From an uncultured Aquimarina sp. (lineage in GTDB: Bacteria > Bacteroidota > Bacteroidia > Flavobacteriales > Flavobacteriaceae), in assembly GCA_947493035.1 (NCBI GenBank), contig CANLOW010000009.1, forward strand, positions 40,307 to 104,306: DNA of 64,000 nt, written 5' to 3'. Both the position numbers and the translations under genes were made by a program. The notes beneath the pieces were generated by a model. That model was not told the origin of the DNA and searched no databases. It was given only the letters and a program-made list of their open reading frames with translations. Shown here piece by piece: positions 27,069 to 35,404 of the stretch. The stretch's first letter is position 1; every line of letters begins with the position of its first letter.

Positions 27069-29405
27069 ATGCCAATAGAAGTAAAATCTCCCTATAATTT
27101 TGTACCACTTAACAAAAAAGTCTTTTTCCCAAAATGGTCTAAATATGTGTCGCAAGATGTCCCCTTAGAAGGCGCACTTTCAGGAAAAATTTCTTTGGAG
27201 ATTAAAACCGAAACTCCGCTTTTTGTTCGAGGAAAACTTCTTTCTGAAGAAAAGGATGGTCATAAAACTTTTGACTTTTTTAGGCATAATGGAAAACACT
27301 GTATTCCTGGTAGTAGTATCAAAGGAATGCTACGTTCTTTAGTGGAGATTTATAGTTTTAGTAAGTTAAGTTTTTTTGATAATCAAAAATATAGTCAACG
27401 AGATTGGTTTAATGAGAATGACTATGTAAAAAGTGATTTCAGAAATGTATTGGGTGGTTGGTTACAATGGGATAAAACTGAAAATAATTTTACAATTCAC
27501 TATAACGCTAGGTCTAAACCAGAAAGGATATCACATGAAGAAATTGATGATATTTTAGGGTTAAAAGAGGGGGCTTCCTTTGAAAATCATTTTTCACAAA
27601 AATATATTGATAGCTTACCCCACAACAAAAAAAACGACTTTCAAAAAGAAGTTAAATTTTCTTATTACAAATATAACTACCTCAAGAAAGTATTAAATCA
27701 AGAAGAAACAGAATATGTTTTTGATGATGAATTATTTGGGCTTCCCATTAATTTTAAATCTAAAAGAGGTATACTTATCGTAACAGGCCAATCCAGCACA
27801 AATAATAAGCTAAGAGGAAAAAAAAGAGAATTCGTTTTTTGGGAGCCTGAAAATAACGAAAATTTCAAATCTGAAACGTTTTCTGCTAAAAGTGATTTAA
27901 TTAAGAACTTTTTATTCACGTACGGTGATAACAACAAATGTATCGATTGGAAAAAAGTATTTGGTGACAGATTAAAAAATAGCCAGAAAATACCTGTATT
28001 TATAACTTTAGATAAAAGAGGAAATATTGCTCACTTTGGGCTTTCAATGCTATACAAACTACCTTACGATTACTCTATAAAAGATTTACTAGGCAAAAAT
28101 GCGATAGACCATCTAAATCCTAAAGAAGATTTTGTTCAAACCTTATTTGGAGATATTTCAACCGAAAATACGGCTACAAAAGGAAGAGTATCATTTCAGC
28201 ATGCTTTTACCGAGCAAGAAATAGATGATGATCTTGAGGTGAGAACCTTAGTACTTTCTGAGCCAAGATCATCTTATTACCCGTATTATATCGAACAAAA
28301 TTATATCGACAACACTACACTGATTGATGGCGATTATTATACCTATAACGATCAAAAAGCCATTATTGCTGGTAGAAAAATGTATCCAGTAAAAGCAAAA
28401 GAAGAAGTCAATTCCAATGATGCCAATAAAGAAAAAATTTCGACATCATTTAAACCGATTCCGGCTGGTAAAGTATTCACAACTGAAATTAGCTACCATA
28501 ACCTACTACCCGAAGAATTAGGAGGGCTTTTATGTGCTTTAACCCTGAATAACAAAAAAGGATACCATCAATTAGGTATGGCTAAGCCTTTTGGCTTTGG
28601 AACAGTGGATATTACCATTACTAACAAATTTGAAGAAGAAACAGATCATTTTTGGAGATCGTTAGTTGATTTTAGGAGTGTAATTAACACCACTACTACT
28701 GAATGGGTTAAAACAAACCAAGTTACCCAAGAAGAAATCGAACAAATAGACGAGGAATTAATGATAATACTAGGTTGTAAACATAATACACCTAAACTCG
28801 CTTATTTTGACAAAGTTGAAAAACACGCTCTCGTAAAAGGAAAAAAAGGAAATCGAAGAAGAAATATACCACCAGAACCAAAAAAGGGATTACCCAAAGC
28901 CAGCTCTTTTTTAAATAAAGAAAAGAACTTACCTCTTAAAGAAACTAGAAATAAAGCCTTAAAACCTTTTTTCGTAAAGGTTGTGGAAGAAAATAAAAAA
29001 AAAGAGGAAGCCTTACTAATTGAACTAGAAAAAGAAGCAATTGCACGCAATAAAAAACTGGAAGAACAAGCTGAGCAAAGAAGAAAAGAAGAGGCGGCTA
29101 GGTTAAAAGAGGAAGCTGAGGCTTTTGCTAAAAAGAAAGAAGAAGAAAAAAAAGATTATATCGAAAAAGGATTTGACAATCACCTAAATGAAATAAACGA
29201 CTACAATAGCCTAAAGGTTTTTATTGACAACTGGCTTAAGAAGGTAGAAAGAGAAATTCTTATTGACACGGAAACCAATACTCTGGATAATTGCCTTGTT
29301 CGTTTAAGAAACAAGAAAAAACCAAAACACAGAAAAGGATTTTTAAATACAACAAAAAAAGAAGAATATAAAGATTGGACGGGTATAGAACTGTCAGAAT
29401 TATAA
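27069..29405 (+). CDS. Cas7-insertion RAMP (TIGR03986-like) with charged tail
   Basis: The 778-residue protein opens with YNFVPLNKKVFFPKWSKYVSQDVP and TETPLFVRGK, then IPGSSIKGMLRSLVEIY, the pattern of the TIGR03986 RAMP family of type III-D systems (Cas7 with a large insertion). A second RAMP-type glycine loop LGMAKPFGFGTVDI lies near residue 510. From about 590 on there is an unusual extension: a basic, Pro-containing linker, then a Lys/Glu-rich coiled coil (about 640-705) and a short terminal domain ending ...DWTGIELSEL. The tail might contact RNA or partner proteins; this is inference. Confidence 0.78.
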   Translation: MPIEVKSPYNFVPLNKKVFFPKWSKYVSQDVPLEGALSGKISLEIKTETPLFVRGKLLSEEKDGHKTFDFFRHNGKHCIPGSSIKGMLRSLVEIYSFSKLSFFDNQKYSQRDWFNENDYVKSDFRNVLGGWLQWDKTENNFTIHYNARSKPERISHEEIDDILGLKEGASFENHFSQKYIDSLPHNKKNDFQKEVKFSYYKYNYLKKVLNQEETEYVFDDELFGLPINFKSKRGILIVTGQSSTNNKLRGKKREFVFWEPENNENFKSETFSAKSDLIKNFLFTYGDNNKCIDWKKVFGDRLKNSQKIPVFITLDKRGNIAHFGLSMLYKLPYDYSIKDLLGKNAIDHLNPKEDFVQTLFGDISTENTATKGRVSFQHAFTEQEIDDDLEVRTLVLSEPRSSYYPYYIEQNYIDNTTLIDGDYYTYNDQKAIIAGRKMYPVKAKEEVNSNDANKEKISTSFKPIPAGKVFTTEISYHNLLPEELGGLLCALTLNNKKGYHQLGMAKPFGFGTVDITITNKFEEETDHFWRSLVDFRSVINTTTTEWVKTNQVTQEEIEQIDEELMIILGCKHNTPKLAYFDKVEKHALVKGKKGNRRRNIPPEPKKGLPKASSFLNKEKNLPLKETRNKALKPFFVKVVEENKKKEEALLIELEKEAIARNKKLEEQAEQRRKEEAARLKEEAEAFAKKKEEEKKDYIEKGFDNHLNEINDYNSLKVFIDNWLKKVEREILIDTETNTLDNCLVRLRNKKKPKHRKGFLNTTKKEEYKDWTGIELSEL

Positions 29406-29414
29406 AACAATCTC

Positions 29415-30449
29415 ATGAGATACCTAAAGTTAGACACAAGAAAAACCATTCTAAACTTATTTTTGGTAATAAGTTTACTCCTATTTTTAGGAGTATTATT
29501 AATAACATTCAGTTATAATTTTAACTGTAACAACACCCATTTAAATTTAACTGAGAAAATAAGCTTACAAGATAAATCCAATAAATCTTTAGACTCACTA
29601 ATTAATTTATTTGCTTCAAAAAATTCGAACCAACCTGCTACTTTTGATTTATTTACAATTAAAAAAGAAATATTAGATCTAAAAGAAAAAAACGTAGAAC
29701 TACAAAAAAAACTTGACCAAGTAAACGAAACGGAATGGTCTAATTTCTTGAAAAAATGGGGTATTATTGGTGCTATAGTCGGGTTCTCAGGTATTCTTTT
29801 ATTTTTCAAAACTTTTGTTGAAACTAAGGCTAGAGAAGAAATTCAAAAAATAACTGACGTTAACAAAGACTCTTTCAACAGGATCTTAGATACTGAAGTT
29901 ATAAATAACACCCTAAGAGATAATACAAAAATTAGTTTTCTTAACGAAAAAGGAACCTCTTTAAATACAACATTATCGAAAGTTTTTAAATTATTGAAAA
30001 CAAAGACACACACAACACCTATCCACATTAAAGATTTAAACGAATTCAGTATTAGTAATGCTTTAGATAGCACTTTAATCATAATTGATAATTGTAAGGG
30101 GCAAAAAGAAGACGACCGTAGCTGGAAAGATAATTTTGAATTTAATTTTCAATTACTAGAATTTTCAAAAAAGATTACAGAAAACGGTATTGCAATATTC
30201 TATTTTTCTGAAGACATGCTATATCCCAATAGAAACAAAGACATTCTAAATCCTAAAAATTTAGATCAAATTAGTAAATCTAAATATTTGGAATTCATAA
30301 CAATTGAAGATAATAAAGTTACGTTTGAATATGAGGCTTACTACAACCAAATTAAAAATTTACATTTAATTAGCTTCGCTAATTCTCACGCTGCCATCTA
30401 TACCAACATTATGAATCTTTTAAAATCTCAACACTATCTAAAAGATTAA
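29415..30449 (+). CDS. Two-TM protein in cas operon, candidate type III effector
   Basis: The 344-residue protein starts 9 bp after the previous cas gene. It has a transmembrane helix at about 12-33, a coiled coil at about 79-105, a second transmembrane helix at about 115-134, and a soluble C-terminal region (140-344). That region shows Rossmann-like strands (LIIIDNC at 221-227, GIAIFYFSED at 258-267) and a final FANSHAAIYTNIMNLL segment (321-336). With both helices crossing, the C-terminal domain should face the cytoplasm. The Cas10 cyclase is intact and no CARF nuclease is seen, so this may be a membrane effector sensing a nucleotide signal. I do not recognise its family with certainty. Confidence 0.6.
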   Translation: MRYLKLDTRKTILNLFLVISLLLFLGVLLITFSYNFNCNNTHLNLTEKISLQDKSNKSLDSLINLFASKNSNQPATFDLFTIKKEILDLKEKNVELQKKLDQVNETEWSNFLKKWGIIGAIVGFSGILLFFKTFVETKAREEIQKITDVNKDSFNRILDTEVINNTLRDNTKISFLNEKGTSLNTTLSKVFKLLKTKTHTTPIHIKDLNEFSISNALDSTLIIIDNCKGQKEDDRSWKDNFEFNFQLLEFSKKITENGIAIFYFSEDMLYPNRNKDILNPKNLDQISKSKYLEFITIEDNKVTFEYEAYYNQIKNLHLISFANSHAAIYTNIMNLLKSQHYLKD

Positions 30450-30488
30450 AATTTCATTCTTAATCAACTCTAATTCAACTAAAATAAA

Positions 30489-31175
30489 ATGTCCCATCTT
30501 TCACAAATCATATACCCTACGATTAACCTACAACCTAGTGAAAACGATGCTTTAGGTACAGGTTGGTGGCGGGGTCAGTTTATAGAATGGGGTAAAGAAA
30601 ACAATCCTTTTTTAGCGGATTTAGTTCACAATAAAACCAGTAGTTATCGTGCTATACAATTTAGAAACTGTAACGGTAAAGCAGCGATTGCATTTATAGG
30701 AAATACAGCTCGAGAACACGCCCCTAAAATACTAGGGCAATTTCGACCCGAAAAAGCATATCGATTTACGCAAGAATATTATCCCGATATAGTCGAAAAC
30801 ACTTCTGGTATATACACCTATACGATCCCCTATTTTTTGTTATCCAATAACTATGCAGAGCCCTTTAATAAAAAGTACGCCTATGAAGTGTTTCGAACAT
30901 CGCAGGATATATGGAATGCAAAATCCTTGTTTGAAGAAAAAATAAGTAAAAACATCGCTTTTTTGCTACATCAACTAAATATCTCAATTGATCCACCAGC
31001 AATACAACTGCTACAAGCAACAACACCTAAAACAGCTAAAGTGGGTAAAAAAGGGACTAAAGATATTTTACGAACGACGACTTCCTTAACATTTACAACA
31101 GCTATCGAACTACCATTACTAGGTAGTATCGGTGCTGAGCTAGCCTTAGGGTTTGGACGATACAAAAAAGCTTAA
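30489..31175 (+). CDS. Cas6-like crRNA-processing RAMP
   Basis: The 228-residue protein ends with a glycine-rich loop, LPLLGSIGAELALGFGRYKK, as at the end of Cas6 proteins, and lies between the effector genes and the adaptation genes, where Cas6 is expected. His74 or another early His may be catalytic; this cannot be settled by eye. The N-terminal WWRGQFIEWGKENNPFLADLVH is unusual for Cas6, so an alternative is another small RAMP subunit. It should cut pre-crRNA within the repeats, leaving an 8-nt 5' handle GTAACAAC if the usual rule holds. Confidence 0.6.
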   Translation: MSHLSQIIYPTINLQPSENDALGTGWWRGQFIEWGKENNPFLADLVHNKTSSYRAIQFRNCNGKAAIAFIGNTAREHAPKILGQFRPEKAYRFTQEYYPDIVENTSGIYTYTIPYFLLSNNYAEPFNKKYAYEVFRTSQDIWNAKSLFEEKISKNIAFLLHQLNISIDPPAIQLLQATTPKTAKVGKKGTKDILRTTTSLTFTTAIELPLLGSIGAELALGFGRYKKA

Positions 31176-31179
31176 AATT

Positions 31180-32169
31180 ATGCCTAGATCTACTGGAATA
31201 ACATATAACGATTTACCAAGATTACTAGGATACGATTTACACCAGCTACAATTACAAGCATTAACCCCTCTCTATTATTGTTTTTCTATACCGAAAGGCA
31301 ACGGCAAATACAGATATATCGAATCTCCTAACGAAGAACTAAAAGTTATTCAACGTAGACTATCGAATTTGTTTCAAAATATGTATATGCTAGAACGACC
31401 AAATTCGGTAAAAGGTTATGTTAGAGGAATTAAAAACCCAATCATAGACAATGCTTTAGCTCACAAAAAATCGAGATATATGTTGAAAGTAGATTTTAAA
31501 GATTTCTTTCATCAAATTCTTAAACAACGGCTGTATAATCTTTTTATGAAAAGATATGGCATAGATGATAAAAAGTGTGCTCGACTTTTAACTCAACTTG
31601 TTTGCTACAAAGGTCGATTACCCATGGGAGCACCTACATCGCCAATATTATCGAATATGTCGATTGTTAAATTTGATCGAGAAATAGAAACCCTAACGGC
31701 GACACAAAATATTACTTACACAAGATATGCTGACGATTTAACATTTTCTTCTTTTAACCATTTCAAACAAGACGATTTACTCAATTTAATTCTTCATATC
31801 TCCAAAAAACATCAAATTAAAATTAACCCAGATAAAACAGAATACTATGATTACTTAGATGATAAAATTGTTACAGGTATTTTAATAGATGATCCCATTA
31901 GCCCGACAACAGATTTTCTAAAACAATTAGAAAAAGATATTGTGCGATTAGCGCATTGTGTAGATGTACAGGCGATCACTGGGTCTACAAAAGGTCAGTC
32001 TATGGTTCGAAAATTTAGTAAAAGTATTGAAGGAAAACTGCGCTTTTTAAGTAATATAGAGGGTAGCACTGACGATCAGGTTAAACAATTTCAGCAATCT
32101 TACAAAGAAGCTTTAGTGGTTAACGAAGATGTTTTAGCTGCTAACTGGCAACAATTTAATTATTTTTAA
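31180..32169 (+). CDS. CRISPR-associated reverse transcriptase (not fused)
   Basis: The start is ATG 31180 (329 aa), 4 bp after the Cas6-like gene; a TTG at 31153 would overlap it. Catalytic motifs are complete: motif A KVDFKDFFH (103-111), LPMGAPTSPILSNM (147-160), motif C YADD (183-186) and a later NPDKTEY. The compact form without maturase thumb or En domains resembles retron-like RTs more than group II intron RTs. It lies directly before cas1 (stop and start adjacent), so it probably makes cDNA for spacer acquisition from RNA. Confidence 0.9.
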   Translation: MPRSTGITYNDLPRLLGYDLHQLQLQALTPLYYCFSIPKGNGKYRYIESPNEELKVIQRRLSNLFQNMYMLERPNSVKGYVRGIKNPIIDNALAHKKSRYMLKVDFKDFFHQILKQRLYNLFMKRYGIDDKKCARLLTQLVCYKGRLPMGAPTSPILSNMSIVKFDREIETLTATQNITYTRYADDLTFSSFNHFKQDDLLNLILHISKKHQIKINPDKTEYYDYLDDKIVTGILIDDPISPTTDFLKQLEKDIVRLAHCVDVQAITGSTKGQSMVRKFSKSIEGKLRFLSNIEGSTDDQVKQFQQSYKEALVVNEDVLAANWQQFNYF

Positions 32170-33153
32170 ATGCAGCTAATAATCGATACTTACAAGACTA
32201 CGATTGATGTCTACAATAAATGCTTTCTTATTACAAAAGAAGATACAAAACGTATTATAGCACCTAAGCGTGTTACTAGTATTAGAATATCTAACAACTC
32301 AATATCAATAAAGACTGCTGTTTTTATATTAGCTGCAAACTATAACATACCCATCTATATTACTTCGTTTAAAAGTGGGGAATGGTCGCAAAGCTTGTCC
32401 AACTCGATATTTACACAAGTTGACACCTTAAAATCGCAAATAATTAACTTAGAAAATGCCAAAGGATTTCAATACACCCTCAATTTAATCATATGGAAAA
32501 TCGAAGGTCAAGCTCGAAATGTAAAAAAATGGAACAACCTGTTTGGGACTTCCGAAATCAAGTATCTAGATTTTATTGAGAAGTGTGATAAAGCTATTGC
32601 TACTTTAAAAGAATATACGGTAAAAGGCACCCCTCTAACAGATAGAAATATAATTATGGGGGTCGAAGGTAGAATAGCAAAAGATTATTTCAGTATCATT
32701 TCTCAACTATTACCAGAAGAATATGCCTTTAAAAAAAGAACTAAGCGCCCATCGAAAGATATTTTTAGTTCTGGCCTAAATTTTCTTTATAGCTACGGTT
32801 ATCAACAAATTTTAGCCGGTATTTTAGCTGCAGGTCTAAATCCCTATATTGGATATTTACATGCTAACGGAAGAAATAGAAAAGCGTTAAGTTTTGATTT
32901 AATCGAACCCCTAAGGCCTGTAATCGATAATGTATGGGTACACTATCTGTGCACTAATAAACCACATAGTAATAAATTCAATAAGACAAAAAGAGCTGTT
33001 TATTTAGGAAAGGAAGTCAGAAAAGAAATTACATCTCTATGGTTTCAAACATTAAAAAAAAGAGTAAAAATAGGCAATAATACATATAGTTTAGAAAAAC
33101 ACATTTATATAATCCCTAAACTTTTAAAAGACAAATTATCTGAATGTATTTAA
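32170..33153 (+). CDS. cas1: Cas1 integrase
   Basis: The 327-residue protein has the Cas1 N-terminal beta domain and the helical catalytic domain. The metal-binding residues are present: Glu166 in MGVEGRIAKDY, His231 in YLHANGRN, and the Asp243/Glu246 segment SFDLIEPLRP. With Cas2 it inserts new spacers at the leader end of the arrays. It begins right after the RT stop codon and overlaps cas2 by 10 bp. Confidence 0.95.
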   Translation: MQLIIDTYKTTIDVYNKCFLITKEDTKRIIAPKRVTSIRISNNSISIKTAVFILAANYNIPIYITSFKSGEWSQSLSNSIFTQVDTLKSQIINLENAKGFQYTLNLIIWKIEGQARNVKKWNNLFGTSEIKYLDFIEKCDKAIATLKEYTVKGTPLTDRNIIMGVEGRIAKDYFSIISQLLPEEYAFKKRTKRPSKDIFSSGLNFLYSYGYQQILAGILAAGLNPYIGYLHANGRNRKALSFDLIEPLRPVIDNVWVHYLCTNKPHSNKFNKTKRAVYLGKEVRKEITSLWFQTLKKRVKIGNNTYSLEKHIYIIPKLLKDKLSECI

Positions 33154-33431
33154 TAAGCTACGACATTGTATCTAACTCTTTAAGAAAACGACTTTCGGAT
33201 CTATTAGTAAGGAAAGGCTATCATCGTATACAAAAAAGTGTTTTCGTAGGTTTAGACAACCCTAAAAAAGACCAAGAAATTAAGACTATCTTTAGCACTC
33301 TCGATAGTAATAATGATAAATATTTATATCTTAGTATTAGCAAAAAAGAATTAATAAAAAACCATAATTTAGGGCTGTCGAAAGAAGAGATAAAATTGAT
33401 GATTGGAGAGTTAGATTTTTTTTGGGTTTAA
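33144..33431 (+). CDS. cas2: Cas2
   Basis: The 95-residue protein starts MYLISYDIVSNSLRKRLSDLL, the Cas2 ferredoxin-like first strand with the conserved Asp, and has a KGYHRIQKSVFVG segment. It is the structural partner of Cas1. Its last codons (from 33414) are also the first bases of the array 2 leader, and they are duplicated in front of array 1. Confidence 0.92.
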   Translation: MYLISYDIVSNSLRKRLSDLLVRKGYHRIQKSVFVGLDNPKKDQEIKTIFSTLDSNNDKYLYLSISKKELIKNHNLGLSKEEIKLMIGELDFFWV

Positions 33432-33502
33432 ATAATATGGGGTTTACAATTTTAGAAATCATCTCGTACCCCTATATTTTATTGATATTCCCAAAAATCA
33501 GG
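33414..33502 (+). promoter_or_regulatory. Leader of CRISPR array 2
   Basis: This 89-bp leader begins inside the 3' end of cas2 (33414-33431) and runs to the first repeat. It is similar over its whole length to the array 1 leader, including the shared end (TTCCCAAAAA, then CAGG) that abuts the first repeat, where Cas1-Cas2 inserts new spacers. Confidence 0.7.
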
Positions 33503-34085
33503 ATTGTAGAGGTACCGTAGTCAGATAGACGTAACAACTATTGGTCTGCTTCCACCAGGTCTTTCATTTCAATTGTAGAGGTACCGTAGTCAGATAGACG
33601 TAACAACATACCGTTTTGGTTTTCCAAGAAACTACTTGATTGTAGAGGTACCGTAGTCAGATAGACGTAACAACGAAATAATTTTTAATATAGCCCAAAC
33701 ATAAGCTATTGTAGAGGTACCGTAGTCAGATAGACGTAACAACAATAAAGATATTTGGATACATCTGCTTTTTCATTGTAGAGGTACCGTAGTCAGATAG
33801 ACGTAACAACATTTTAAGTTTTTTTTAATAATCTTTTTGATAATTGTAGAGGTACCGTAGTCAGATAGACGTAACAACGCTTGCAACAGGGCAGAAGAGC
33901 AATCAGTCACAATTGTAGAGGTACCGTAGTCAGATAGACGTAACAACACTTCTGGCTCTAGTATGTCTTTATACTCACTGAATTGTAGAGGTACCGTAGT
34001 CAGATAGACGTAACAACAGAGAACGCCCCCCAAGCGAAATTCGTTTTTTATTGTAGAGGTACCGTAGTCAGATAGATTTCATTGC
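33503..34085 (+). CRISPR. CRISPR array 2 (9 repeats, 8 spacers)
   Basis: This has the same 36-bp repeat as array 1. Repeat starts are 33503, 33572, 33639, 33708, 33775, 33843, 33912, 33982 and 34050. The spacers are 31-34 bp. The last repeat is degenerate at its 3' end (GATAGATTTCATT), so the array reads rightward from the leader beside cas2. It ends 8 bp before the stop codon of the convergent mcrC gene. Confidence 0.97.
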
Positions 34086-34093
34086 CTTTGTTT

Positions 34094-35404
34094 CTAAGAT
34101 GTAATCTCAGGTAGCTTTATACCTATTTTAAACAGATTTTGATATTTATCGTCTTCTATTTTACTATCAAAATTTAATTCCAAATCACTTGCATTCTGGT
34201 TAGAATAAATAATCAAACAATCAATTACTTTATTTCGTTCTTCTTCTCGGATATCTAATGCGTTATATACAGACTTTAATCTAGCATAGCCACATATTTG
34301 TCTTGCATCATCTAAGCTAATATTTCCTTCAGTGTATTTGGGTTTATATTTTGCATCTATCACCATTTGTGTTTTGGGAGAACTTGCATTCAATAAATAG
34401 TCTAAGGCTAAACCATGAGTTTCTTTTTGATAAATTATTTCATCCTTGTTAGGAAAAAGAGTTCTTAATTTCTTAAGGATATACAACTCAAATAACTTTG
34501 TCATATCAATCCAAAATGGTGGTGTTTTAATTTTCACCTCTTTAGTTTTAGCAATGTTATAACCATATTTTTTAAGAATAATTTTAGCTAGTCTTAATGC
34601 ATCGGTATATTCTTTAAATAAAAGGTTTGGTTTGCTATGCTTCAAAGCTTTAATATCTACTTGTTCGTCTATATTCTGAAAAGCAGGAGATATATAGTAA
34701 AACAGTTCCTGTAGATTTATTTCTGAATGATATTTTAGATTACTTAAAGCGGATTGCGTAAAAAGCAAAGCTTTTTTTAAAATTCTATTTTCGATACTAT
34801 TATAGCCAAACTCTTCGAACTGACAAATATTATAATGCGCTTTTTGTTTACTATGATTTTGCCTTATAGATTGATTAATTAGTATTTTACCTTTAACTCG
34901 GGAGTTTAAATTTTGGGTTATTTTGTAATATGATTTTTTTAAACCTTTCCTAACTATTTGTTTTACTATCTGTAAGAACTCTAATAAAAGCAAAGGGGTT
35001 AATTTATCTTGTTGTTGGTTTATTTCTATAAGTGGTGCATCAAAATCTATAGTGTATAAATCATGTAAATGATTAAAGTTTTGAGGCTCTTGTAATGCGT
35101 CAAAAAGCATAGACAAATAATCTATTTCTTTCTGTTCATTATTTATCTTGGGTTCGACATAAATAGGAACTTTCGTTTCTCCTATCCAATCTATACCGAT
35201 ATAATAACTTGTTTCAAACTGATAGTCCCCTTCTTCGGCTATATTTAGCTTATAACAAAAAGTGTCTTTTTGATGATTAAACTCTTTTACTATTTCATCT
35301 TCAAGATAGATGCTTTGACAAGCTTTTCTATTTTCTTCAGTTAAAGCATATCTATCGTTTTCTCTTTTAAAACTATTACCAAAATGTTCCCCAAGAATTA
35401 TCAT
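34094..35404 (-). CDS. mcrC: McrC-family restriction component
   Basis: The 436-residue protein fits McrC in size and has the PD-(D/E)xK nuclease core near the C-terminus (the LALDYLL segment, then MVIDAKYKPKY at about 345-355). It begins immediately after the McrB stop, with no gap, so the two are translationally coupled. McrC supplies the nuclease to the McrB GTPase ring, cutting modified DNA. Confidence 0.85.
   Translation of the reverse strand: MIILGEHFGNSFKRENDRYALTEENRKACQSIYLEDEIVKEFNHQKDTFCYKLNIAEEGDYQFETSYYIGIDWIGETKVPIYVEPKINNEQKEIDYLSMLFDALQEPQNFNHLHDLYTIDFDAPLIEINQQQDKLTPLLLLEFLQIVKQIVRKGLKKSYYKITQNLNSRVKGKILINQSIRQNHSKQKAHYNICQFEEFGYNSIENRILKKALLFTQSALSNLKYHSEINLQELFYYISPAFQNIDEQVDIKALKHSKPNLLFKEYTDALRLAKIILKKYGYNIAKTKEVKIKTPPFWIDMTKLFELYILKKLRTLFPNKDEIIYQKETHGLALDYLLNASSPKTQMVIDAKYKPKYTEGNISLDDARQICGYARLKSVYNALDIREEERNKVIDCLIIYSNQNASDLELNFDSKIEDDKYQNLFKIGIKLPEITS

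Noticed and set aside
31180..32169. Possibility that the RT is part of a retron or a group II intron
   Set aside because: No msr/msd-like inverted repeat is seen upstream, and no intron domains V/VI or maturase domain; its place between a Cas6-like gene and cas1 favours a CRISPR role.
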